Shown: positions 10,909 through 16,930 of the stretch, piece by piece | Numbering within the stretch: the first letter of the stretch is position 1 | Layout of the letters: every line of letters begins with the position of its first letter | From: DATGZX01 sp035296965 | Lineage (GTDB): Bacteria; Planctomycetota; Planctomycetia; Gemmatales; Gemmataceae | Assembly (NCBI GenBank): GCA_035296965.1 | Contig: DATGZX010000392.1 | Coordinates: 1 to 16,930, forward strand | Length of the DNA: 16,930 bases | Reading direction: 5' to 3' | Notes under the pieces: model-generated | The model's database searches: none | What the model saw: only the letters and a program-made list of their open reading frames with translations | What the model was told of the DNA's origin: nothing | Made by a program: the position numbers and the translations under genes

Positions 10909-13380
10909 TCTGTGCCTTTCACTTGGGGGGGGGCTGTTGGGCGCTCCGCTGACAAACTCGACTTCGAAGGTTGTTTCGGACACCACGGGATGTCCACCGC
11001 GTAAGGCCGTGGCTCGGGCAGTCAGTTGCCAGATGCCTATCAGGCGAGAATTGTCCTGCGTGTCGATGGGCCAGGTCGCGGCGGCTTCGTCCATGGGCCA
11101 GGCGAGTGGCTTTGCTGTGACAAGCCCCTTCAGATCCTCGGGCACGATCAGCTCCACGGTCACGGCCTCAGGGAGTTGCGGTGAACGAGCCAGCTTCAGG
11201 CGAATGTCAAAGGGTTTGCCGACCGGCGCCGTGATCTCTTCCGGCCCGTGCGAGAGCTTCATTAACGCCCCTTCGATCGACATGGTGATCTGCCCTTCCA
11301 TCGCAGTCAGCACATGCCGCGGCCTGCCCTTCGCGTCCGGAACCTGGGCCATCGCGATGAGCCCCATCCGCGACGTTCGCGTCGTTTCCAGCCATTCCGG
11401 AACGAACACGGGATAGTCCACCTTGGTCTGGCCCGGTGCTACCGAGAAGGCGGGGCCGCGAATGCCCTGGCGATGCCGCTGCTGATTGCCGGCCATGTCG
11501 AGGATGACCTCTCCCGTGAACCCGTCGGTTCGTTCGATGAGGATCTCGGCGAGATGCGTGGAGCCTCGTGGGATCCGCCGTCCGCCATCGGCTTCGGCCG
11601 CCCTCACCTTGAAGGGTGGCTTCATGGTTGTGGCGATCAGGACACGGGGAACGAGATTGGCCTCGGCACGTCGCGGGGCAAGGTCGCCCTGGAAATCTCC
11701 GCAAACAGCCTGCGTGACGGTACGCTGGCCGACCTTCGCCGTGCCGACGATCTGAACCAACGAGGCGCTCGCCGGGGCATCCTTGGAGCATTCGAGACTG
11801 ATGGGAAAGGTATCCGCAGTCGGCGGGATGACGAGTTCTTTCGGCACGGTCACCCCTGCTGGCAGACCCGTGAACGACAGGAAGACGGGCTCCTTGAAGC
11901 CTCCTTCGCGAACGATCCCCACCGTCAACGCGGCCTTACCGCCAATGGGCACATTGACGATCCCGCCAGTTCGCACTCGAAACCGCGTCGGCGGGCGTTT
12001 CGCCACAAGACGATAAACCGCGTCGGCGCCGGGCCGTTTTCCCGAGACGTCGCCAACGATGATTCGGTAGTCGCCATCGCTGGGCAGCGTGAACGGAACA
12101 CGAACTTGACTGCTGCCGTCCAAGTCATCTTTCGCGACGAGTTGCTTGCCGTCGGGGCCGATGATGGTGAGCGTAACATTGAGAGGCGAACCAATCTGCA
12201 GGGCCTGGACGGCGACATCCCAAGCGTCGCCCTTTTTGCCGACGAGTGTGTAGGTATCGCGTTCGCCGCGTCGGCCGATCCGGCCCGTGACGGCGCCAGG
12301 AACCGTGAACCGGCGCTCCTTGGGGTCGGTCGTCGTCGGTTCGAGCTGCTCGGGATCGTCGCTCAACAGGAGCGGAATAGCCGGCGCGATTCCGTAGGGC
12401 GTTTCCAACCGATAGGTAAACGATTCGCGATCTGGGTCGTTCGGGAAGGCGACTTCTTTCGTCACACTTTCGAGCCTCGCCTGCCCCGTGGCGATGCCGA
12501 TGCCGACGAACTCCACCGGGCGCTTGTCGCCCCGCCGACCTGCCGCCGGAATGGTGGTGATGACTCTCGGGCCGGGCGTGAGGGTAAGCCGATATGTGAA
12601 ACAACGATAGCCGCGGTGATCGACGTCCCGGACGCAGACGGTGTAGGGTTTGCCCTTCTCCACTGCAAAGGTCAACGTCGGATCACGCCCTTCCGTATCA
12701 ACGGCTTCAGCCACCTTGCTCCCGTCGATATCGCATATTTCGATGACTCCCAGGAAATCACTCCCCAATCGCCGGGCCGTCAGTTCGCATGTTACCGGGC
12801 CGCTTCGGGTCGCCCAGAATCGGTAGCGATCCACTTCCTCGATCCGCCGCAATCGGCCGTTGACCGTCACAGGGAGAGACGGAAGTTCTTGCGGCCCTCT
12901 TCGGGATTCGTCCTCGGTCACTTCGTTAGCGGTGCCGACCATGAACACGCCCCCGCTGCCGCCGCCGTTGGCATTTGCCACGCTCCAGTGAATCGGGCCA
13001 GGAAGCATGTTCGCCGGAAGGACGAAGCGGGCGGAGACTTCCCGAGGCAGACGCGGGTCATTAGCGAAGCTCTTGATGCCAAACCAGTACGGCGGCTCAT
13101 GAAGCAGTACCACGCTCGGCTTGGAGAGCACTTCGAGCTTGACGCGGGGATCGTGAACGAAAAACTGGATGTCGGGAGTCCAATCGGCTCCACCGAGACG
13201 CACCTCGATCGTTGTCCCCGCTTTGCCGCCGGGAGGAAAGACATAACTATCCTGGCCGGGTGGTAGCTGGGCGAATGATGCCGGAGTCATTGCCGCTAGG
13301 GCGAAGAGGCTCAACAGGCTTCGAGATCGCCACGAAAGTGTTGCAAACATGAGGTCATCTCGGCGCGGGTCGTTCCTCAT
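9478..13380 (-). CDS. PPC-domain secreted protein read in frame into DUF1501 (1300 residues)
   Basis: One uninterrupted frame holds two normally separate planctomycete proteins. Residues 1-824 (13380-10909) are a secreted multidomain protein. A signal peptide covers about 1-37 (SRSLLSLFALAAMTPASFAQ), with a possible alternative start at M11 (13350). An N-terminal beta domain covers 38-150. PPC-like beta-sandwiches lie at about 171-268 (VDRYRFWA..GKPYTVCVRDVDHRGYRCFTYRLTL) and 360-460 (RDTYTLVGKKGDAWDVAVQA). Further Ig-like regions run to ~812. Such proteins accompany DUF1549/1553 and DUF1501 genes; PPC domains are thought to bind or present extracellular substrates. Residues 825-1300 are DUF1501-B, described separately. 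The joint, NSPPPSERHR-MNANN, is encoded by a run of nine C; one base more or fewer would stop the PPC protein just before or at the DUF1501 ATG. AAGGG (13394-13390) precedes the start by 9 bases, and the DUF1501-A stop is 29 bases upstream, so the genes are co-transcribed. Confidence 0.75.
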   Translation of the reverse strand: MRNDPRRDDLMFATLSWRSRSLLSLFALAAMTPASFAQLPPGQDSYVFPPGGKAGTTIEVRLGGADWTPDIQFFVHDPRVKLEVLSKPSVVLLHEPPYWFGIKSFANDPRLPREVSARFVLPANMLPGPIHWSVANANGGGSGGVFMVGTANEVTEDESRRGPQELPSLPVTVNGRLRRIEEVDRYRFWATRSGPVTCELTARRLGSDFLGVIEICDIDGSKVAEAVDTEGRDPTLTFAVEKGKPYTVCVRDVDHRGYRCFTYRLTLTPGPRVITTIPAAGRRGDKRPVEFVGIGIATGQARLESVTKEVAFPNDPDRESFTYRLETPYGIAPAIPLLLSDDPEQLEPTTTDPKERRFTVPGAVTGRIGRRGERDTYTLVGKKGDAWDVAVQALQIGSPLNVTLTIIGPDGKQLVAKDDLDGSSQVRVPFTLPSDGDYRIIVGDVSGKRPGADAVYRLVAKRPPTRFRVRTGGIVNVPIGGKAALTVGIVREGGFKEPVFLSFTGLPAGVTVPKELVIPPTADTFPISLECSKDAPASASLVQIVGTAKVGQRTVTQAVCGDFQGDLAPRRAEANLVPRVLIATTMKPPFKVRAAEADGGRRIPRGSTHLAEILIERTDGFTGEVILDMAGNQQRHRQGIRGPAFSVAPGQTKVDYPVFVPEWLETTRTSRMGLIAMAQVPDAKGRPRHVLTAMEGQITMSIEGALMKLSHGPEEITAPVGKPFDIRLKLARSPQLPEAVTVELIVPEDLKGLVTAKPLAWPMDEAAATWPIDTQDNSRLIGIWQLTARATALRGGHPVVSETTFEVEFVSGAPNSPPPSERHRMNANNRTARGREGVGHRHLLGVTRRELLQVGYSGLLGLGLPSLLARRTEAAEGERRSAAKPPRSVILIFLTGAPSHLDMFDLKPDAPAEVRGEFRPIASRTVGLQICEHLPQLASRSDKFAIVRSMTHGLPSHEHATHMVLTGIDKMPPGSTHMASRHDWPSYASGLDFVRPRRDGIPNGVMHPTYLNNGYGFSGQHAGFLGAKHDPWHVKQDPNAAEFRVENLSLPVGLSVSDLDNRMRLLAQVDRQRAALAATQALGEFGDLQHQAFSVLTASRVSRAFAIDREPDRVRQRYGRHLFGQSLLLTRRLIEAGLPIVQANMGSMNNWDTHNSNFKQLKDRLLPPLDQGVAALLDDLETRGLLDETLVVMVGEFGRTPKLGGNVGTPSFVPDGRDHWAGVFFALFAGAGVRGGQLIGRSDKIAAYPAVSPYYPSNLGATIYQTLGVDPRTAITDPLNRPMHLNEGEPIAPLFTGATS
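10925..10933. repeat. nine-base G/C homopolymer at the gene joint
   Basis: The run GGGGGGGGG (plus strand) reads as nine C on the coding strand, giving AGC CCC CCC CCA AGT GAA. Ten C would give AGC CCC CCC CCC AAG TGA, a stop 13 bases before the DUF1501-B ATG. Eight C would give ..CAA GTG AAA GGC ACA GAA TGA, a stop overlapping that ATG as ATGA. Both other phases thus restore separate genes. Such runs slip during replication and transcription and are also common sequencing errors. Confidence 0.85.
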
Positions 13381-13409
13381 CAGATCAAGCCCTTGATGAG
13401 CTTGCCGCC

Positions 13410-14717
13410 TCAGACAATGGGCACAGGCCGCCCGAGGGGAGTGAGGTAGGTCTTGTCGCAGTCGATGCCCAGGAGGTGGAGGACGGTTCGCAGGATGTCG
13501 GCCACGCTCACCGGATCAGCGGTGGGCGCCGAGGCGTGTTTATCCGTGGCCCCGATCACCTGGCCTGGCTTGATGCCGCCGCCAGCGAACAGCACGCTCT
13601 GTGCCTGCGACCAGTGATCGCGGCCGGCCTTGTCGTTGATCCGCGGCGTGCGGCCCATTTCGCCCATCATCACCACGAGGGTACTATCGAGCATGCCACG
13701 ATCTTGCAGGTCGGTCACGAGGGCACTGAATGCCTGGTCGGCATGCGGGATCAGGTCTTTCTCCAGGCTCGGGAAGCAGGAGAAGTGCGTATCCCAACTT
13801 CCGTGATCGACGCCAATGAAGCGGCACCCGGCTTCAGCCAGCCGACGGCTCAGGAGGGCACACTGACCGAGCGACGAATGCCCGTAGGCCGCCCGCAGTT
13901 TTTCCGGTTCGGAATTGAGATCGAATGCTTTGCGGGCCAGCGGCGAGGAGATCAGATCACGGGCCTTGTCGTAATACGTAGCCATCGTGCCGGCTCGACC
14001 GGCCGGCGTCATGTCCTTCTCCAATTCGAGCAAGGCCCTCTGGCGGCGCTGATTCCGTGATTCGCTGAGGCGCTCGTCAGGCTTCAGGTCTTTTACCTCG
14101 AAGTCGGGTTGCACGGGGTCCGACTCGATGACGAACGGTGCGTGCTCCGCGCCATAGAACCCTGGTCCGCCCGCGGTCAACGGGTGCGGCATATTGATGT
14201 AGGGCGGCATACTCCCTCTCGTGCCCAGCTCCCGCGACACAATGGACCCGAGTGACGGATATGTCTCGTTCACCGGCACCCTGGAGTTCGCCCCGTCGGC
14301 GAAGTTGGCCCGATATCCAGTCAGCACATAGTGATAGCCCGTCGTGTGGCCATTGTCGTTGTGACTGTGCGAGCGGAGGATGGTAAACTTGTCCGCAACC
14401 CGGGCGCAGCGGTGGCAGTGTTCGCCGACGATCGTACCGGTCACATTGGTCCTGATCGGCTTGAACGGCCCGCGAATCTCAGCGGGAGCATCTGGTTTCA
14501 GATCCCACATGTCGATCGTGGATGGGCCGCCCTGCAAGAACAGGAAGATACACGCCTTCGCCTTCGGCTCCGTCCCGTTCGACGCCGTGGCTTCCATCTG
14601 GAACAGAGTCGGTAGAGTTAGTCCACCGATGAATCCCGATGCGCCGAGTTTGAGAGCGTGACGACGGGTGATGCCGTCACAGAAGCCGCGCCGCCAAGTA
14701 GTGTCTTTGCTTCGCAC
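13410..14717 (-). CDS. DUF1501 protein A, Tat-exported
   Basis: A 435-residue DUF1501 protein (PF07394). I start it at the GTG 14717-14715, because GGAGG (minus strand, 14728-14724) lies exactly 6 bases upstream and the Tat leader then begins properly: DGITRRHALKLGASGFIGGL with R18-R19. The in-frame ATG at 14804 would overlap the upstream gene's coding end and adds 29 residues of no quality. Family blocks are all present: FLFLQGGPSTIDMWDLKPDA, HTTGYHYVLTG, VDHGSWDTHFSCF, VVMMGEMGRTPRINDKAGRD followed by HW. The likely metal ligands (D in IDMWD, H in WDTH, E in GEMGRTP, DH in GRDHW) are kept. It sits 44 bases after the DUF1549/1553 stop and 29 bases before the PPC gene, within one operon. The position next to the PSCyt-type cytochrome protein is the standard planctomycete arrangement; the biochemical role remains unknown. 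Confidence 0.88.
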   Translation of the reverse strand: MRSKDTTWRRGFCDGITRRHALKLGASGFIGGLTLPTLFQMEATASNGTEPKAKACIFLFLQGGPSTIDMWDLKPDAPAEIRGPFKPIRTNVTGTIVGEHCHRCARVADKFTILRSHSHNDNGHTTGYHYVLTGYRANFADGANSRVPVNETYPSLGSIVSRELGTRGSMPPYINMPHPLTAGGPGFYGAEHAPFVIESDPVQPDFEVKDLKPDERLSESRNQRRQRALLELEKDMTPAGRAGTMATYYDKARDLISSPLARKAFDLNSEPEKLRAAYGHSSLGQCALLSRRLAEAGCRFIGVDHGSWDTHFSCFPSLEKDLIPHADQAFSALVTDLQDRGMLDSTLVVMMGEMGRTPRINDKAGRDHWSQAQSVLFAGGGIKPGQVIGATDKHASAPTADPVSVADILRTVLHLLGIDCDKTYLTPLGRPVPIV

Positions 14718-14761
14718 GTAGGACCTCCGCTCAGACGGCTGGCGGGCAGAGCACCAGCAGC

Positions 14762-16798
14762 TCAATGGTTGTAAACGAACTCCTTGGTATTCAGCAGCGT
14801 CCACAGCACGTCTTCGACCGCTGCGCGCCGGTTCGTGCCCGTTTCACGAAACAAATCCAGCATGACCTCTCGGTCGACTCTTGTCGGCATACGCGCAAGG
14901 AGGCCGAGATAGAGGTCGTCGATGATCGCGGTCGGTGTCTTGTCGGAATCGGCGAGTTTGCGAGCCGTGCCGCGGCGTGAGTGAATCTTGGCCGCAATCT
15001 CCGGGGCGTTCATCTGGTGCAGGGCCTGGGCGATGCTCGGTTCGTTGCTGCGCTCACACTCGCACACACTGGCCCGTACGGGCCGACCGAAGAGCTTGAG
15101 GAAATACGAGGGCATGCGGTTGTCCCACAACTGGATGGCGCGGACTCCCTCCGGCCAGCCGTTGAACTTCTCCGGCACGTTGGTGGTTTGGCTGATCGCG
15201 TCCAGCAGGACCTCGGCCGGCAGCGTTCGTGGCATGGCGTGCGAGAAGTTTTGTTCGTCGCTCGCGTTCGCGTGGGTTTGCGGCCCGAGCTGGTAGACGC
15301 GCGAGTTGAGCACTGTCCGGACGAACGCCTTCAGGTCGTACTTTCCCTCCTTCAAGTGCCTGGCAAGGTCGTCGAGGAGCGGTTCATTGGTCGCCGGGTT
15401 CGTCGCCCGGAGATCGTCAATCGGGTCGATGAGCCCGCGCCCGAAGTAGTGCGCCCAGAGCCGGTTGACGATGGCCAGTGCGAGGAACGGATTATCCGGC
15501 GAGGTCATCCAGTCGGCGAGCACGCGGCGGCGATCGACCTGGTCCGCCAATGCGCGCGGTGAAGCTCCGAGGGCCCGCGTCGGGATCGGTTTCCCGGTGC
15601 GAGGGTGTTGCAGATCCTGTCCGGGGCCGGCCACGATCGTTTCGCCCCCGGGCCCCGCCTTCCGCGCGACGCCGGTGAAGAACCCTGCCAGCGCGACGTA
15701 GTCGTCTCGTCCCCATTTCTCGGACGGGTGGTGGTGGCACTGGGCGCACTCGATTCGCACGCCGAGAAACAGTTGGCTGATCGACCGGCTCATAAGGTCT
15801 GCCTTGTCGAGTGCCTTGAAGAGCCCGGCCGGCCCTTCGGCCGTCACGGCCCCTTTGGCCGTCACGATGTCACGGACGAATTCGTCGTACGGCCTGTTCT
15901 CGTCGAACTGCCGGCGGAGCCAGCGGGTCATGGCGACGGCGCCCGCCGCCGTGAGCGCATCCCGATCGACGCGCAGAAGGTCGGCCCACCGCATCGCCCA
16001 GTAATCGGCGTACTCCGGCCGGTCGAGGAGTTGGTCGATCAGTTTGGCCCGTTTATTCGGGTCGGCGCTCGCCAGGAACGCCCGGGCCTCTGCCGCCATG
16101 GGGAGCGTGCCAATAGTGTCCAGGAACACCCGCCGGAGGAACGTGGCGTCGTCGGCAAGATCGCTGGGCGGGATGCCGAGGCGTTCCAGTTTGTTCCAAA
16201 CGTGCTTGTCGATGAAGTTCACTTCGGACGGACGGGGGAACTGCACCCCGGGACGAGGGAGCGTGACGTGGCAAACCGTCACTTGCCCCATGTACCGAAC
16301 CAGAATCGCTGCCTCTCCGGGGATGTCGCCTCCCTGCACGTTACCGCGGCGATCCACGCCGGCAATGGTGGGCACGTTGGAATCGTACTCCGCCTCGGCA
16401 GTGACGCAACGCTGTCGGCCCTTTTCGTCGAGGGCCGTCACGCGCAACTGCTGTGCTCCCCGCGGAGCGAGGATCGTTTCCTTCGGCTCGACCTCAATGG
16501 CAACGACCGGGTAAACGTGCCCCGACCGCAAACTCATTCCCTCCGAAATCCAGCGCACGAGGCGCTTGTAGGGAAGCGTGTTTTCCTTGATCTTCTTTCC
16601 GCCGCCGTGCGGTATGCGTCCAGTGGCTTTCTGAATCAGCAGACTGTTCTCCGGCGATGAGGCAAGGACACGGCGGCCACGGCCTTCCATGACCAGGGCC
16701 TGATAGTCCGCTTCGGGATCGAACCCGAAGACGCTCAACTTGAAGCCGTTCTGCCCTTCCGCCTTGCCATGACAACCCCCACCATTGCACCTTAAGTT
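14762..16798 (-). CDS. PSCyt1/Ig-like/DUF1549/DUF1553 protein, 5' truncated
   Basis: First gene of the operon. Counting from the TTG at 16738 as residue 1, an Ig-like (BIG2-type) domain covers ~76-160 and DUF1549 covers ~174-358, with a c-type heme motif CAQCHHHP (331-338). DUF1553 covers ~403-655, ending DVLWTLLNTKEFVYNH. The TTG is not a real start. The frame continues upstream through NLRCNGGGCHGKAEGQNGFK (16798-16739), and CNGGGCH is the heme-attachment-like core of the PSCyt1 domain, always preceded in intact proteins by a signal peptide and more of the domain. Above N (16798-16796) the frame gives only NSGG and a TAG at 16813-16811. The export signal and start codon are missing, so the gene is cut at about 16798. 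The rest is undamaged over 658 codons, so the loss is recent or a start lies in fused foreign DNA. The family is presumed to act as exported cytochrome-like proteins; no reaction is established. Confidence 0.82.
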   Translation of the reverse strand, partial: NLRCNGGGCHGKAEGQNGFKLSVFGFDPEADYQALVMEGRGRRVLASSPENSLLIQKATGRIPHGGGKKIKENTLPYKRLVRWISEGMSLRSGHVYPVVAIEVEPKETILAPRGAQQLRVTALDEKGRQRCVTAEAEYDSNVPTIAGVDRRGNVQGGDIPGEAAILVRYMGQVTVCHVTLPRPGVQFPRPSEVNFIDKHVWNKLERLGIPPSDLADDATFLRRVFLDTIGTLPMAAEARAFLASADPNKRAKLIDQLLDRPEYADYWAMRWADLLRVDRDALTAAGAVAMTRWLRRQFDENRPYDEFVRDIVTAKGAVTAEGPAGLFKALDKADLMSRSISQLFLGVRIECAQCHHHPSEKWGRDDYVALAGFFTGVARKAGPGGETIVAGPGQDLQHPRTGKPIPTRALGASPRALADQVDRRRVLADWMTSPDNPFLALAIVNRLWAHYFGRGLIDPIDDLRATNPATNEPLLDDLARHLKEGKYDLKAFVRTVLNSRVYQLGPQTHANASDEQNFSHAMPRTLPAEVLLDAISQTTNVPEKFNGWPEGVRAIQLWDNRMPSYFLKLFGRPVRASVCECERSNEPSIAQALHQMNAPEIAAKIHSRRGTARKLADSDKTPTAIIDDLYLGLLARMPTRVDREVMLDLFRETGTNRRAAVEDVLWTLLNTKEFVYNH

Positions 16799-16930
16799 AC
16801 CCCCCGAATTCTATACCTGAGTTCTCCAAAACTAAGTGAGCTTTCGGTTTTGTAAGGTTTTCACAGTGCGGGAGAAGAGTAGTCGGTATGCGCTCCGTGG
16901 CGAAGAAGGAGGCAAGGCAGCTAAAGTTTT
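16799..16930. other. AT-richer DNA joined to the broken operon gene, possible mobile-element edge
   Basis: Composition shifts at the point where the PSCyt1 homology stops (about 16798): the next ~70 bases (CCCCCCGAATTCTATACCTG and on) are clearly richer in A+T than the operon. CAAAAC (16828-16833) and GTTTTG (16847-16852) form an inverted repeat. About 100 bases in, an ATG at 16898 opens a plus-strand frame to the window edge (MRSVAKKEARQLKF), a plausible distance from an element end to a transposase start. I do not recognise the element or the protein, and no terminal repeat can be tested because the other end is outside the window. Confidence 0.35.
16898..16930 (+). CDS. possible start of an unidentified gene (runs off the window)
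   Basis: Eleven codons, MRSVAKKEARQLKF counting to the partial last codons, are open to the edge. There is a purine-rich stretch (GGGAGAAGAG, 16870-16879) upstream, but it lies too far from the ATG for a standard ribosome site. The basic, Lys/Arg-rich start would suit a transposase or DNA-binding protein. This is a positional guess only. Confidence 0.15.

Noticed and set aside
11314..13266. 650-codon open frame on the plus strand
   Set aside because: It is the mirror of the PPC protein gene, which has a signal peptide, domain motifs and natural composition. The plus-strand translation is Arg/Asp/Gly-rich with no motif, an artefact of high GC.
15605..16660. 351-codon open frame on the plus strand
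   Set aside because: Opposite DUF1549 and the Ig-like domain; the minus frame carries CAQCH and the conserved blocks.
1..16930. A defence island or novel multi-gene immune system
   Set aside because: I looked for nucleases, helicases, toxin-antitoxin pairs, reverse transcriptases and methylases, and saw none. The accessory content here is gene remnants and planctomycete surface-protein families.

Overview
The window looks like chromosomal DNA from a planctomycete, most likely of the Gemmataceae/Gemmatales type. This rests on gene content and high GC. The PSCyt1/DUF1549/DUF1553, DUF1501 and pre-peptidase C-terminal (PPC) protein families are nearly a signature of that phylum. Tat-exported Gfo/Idh/MocA oxidoreductases and lactonase-type propellers are also very common there. 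There are no rRNA or tRNA genes, no CRISPR array and no complete insertion sequence.

Layout. (1) 1-1231: the end of an unidentified reading frame, a hairpin terminator, a small two-helix membrane protein on the minus strand (336-851), then an AT-rich intergenic stretch with a repeat/palindrome cluster. (2) 1232-2357: a gene graveyard. It holds a broken helix-turn-helix gene, the first 26 codons of an ECF sigma factor, the first ~72 codons of a secreted DUF1028 protein meeting it tail to tail, and the first 40 codons of an IS1380-type transposase. (3) 2464-7114: three intact plus-strand genes for exported proteins: a Tat-dependent Gfo/Idh/MocA oxidoreductase, a lactonase propeller fused to an alpha/beta hydrolase, and a stand-alone lactonase propeller. 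Oxidoreductases of this class can make lactones and the propeller family includes lactonases, so a periplasmic sugar oxidation and lactone hydrolysis route is a reasonable but unproven reading. (4) 7136-9240: a second graveyard. It holds the C-terminal two thirds of an amidohydrolase, a DUF1549/DUF1553 gene collapsed by an internal deletion and stop codons, a DUF1501 N-terminus, a strong hairpin, an unknown protein with a C-terminal membrane helix, and a frameshifted piece of a class III nucleotide cyclase. (5) 9478-16798: a minus-strand operon in transcription order PSCyt1-Ig-like-DUF1549-DUF1553 (5' truncated), DUF1501 (A), and a PPC-domain protein running in frame into a second DUF1501 (B). 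(6) 16799-16930: AT-richer DNA that cuts off the operon's first gene and may be the edge of a mobile element.

The two striking features are the density of abrupt gene-to-gene junctions (about nine), with several surviving fragments being gene 5' ends, and the nine-base C/G run at 10925-10933. That run alone decides whether the PPC protein and DUF1501-B are one 1300-residue polypeptide or two coupled genes. The decayed DUF1549/1553 plus DUF1501 pair at 7730-8241 is a dead relative of the operon at 9478-16798. All assignments come from reading the translated sequence; no database search was possible.
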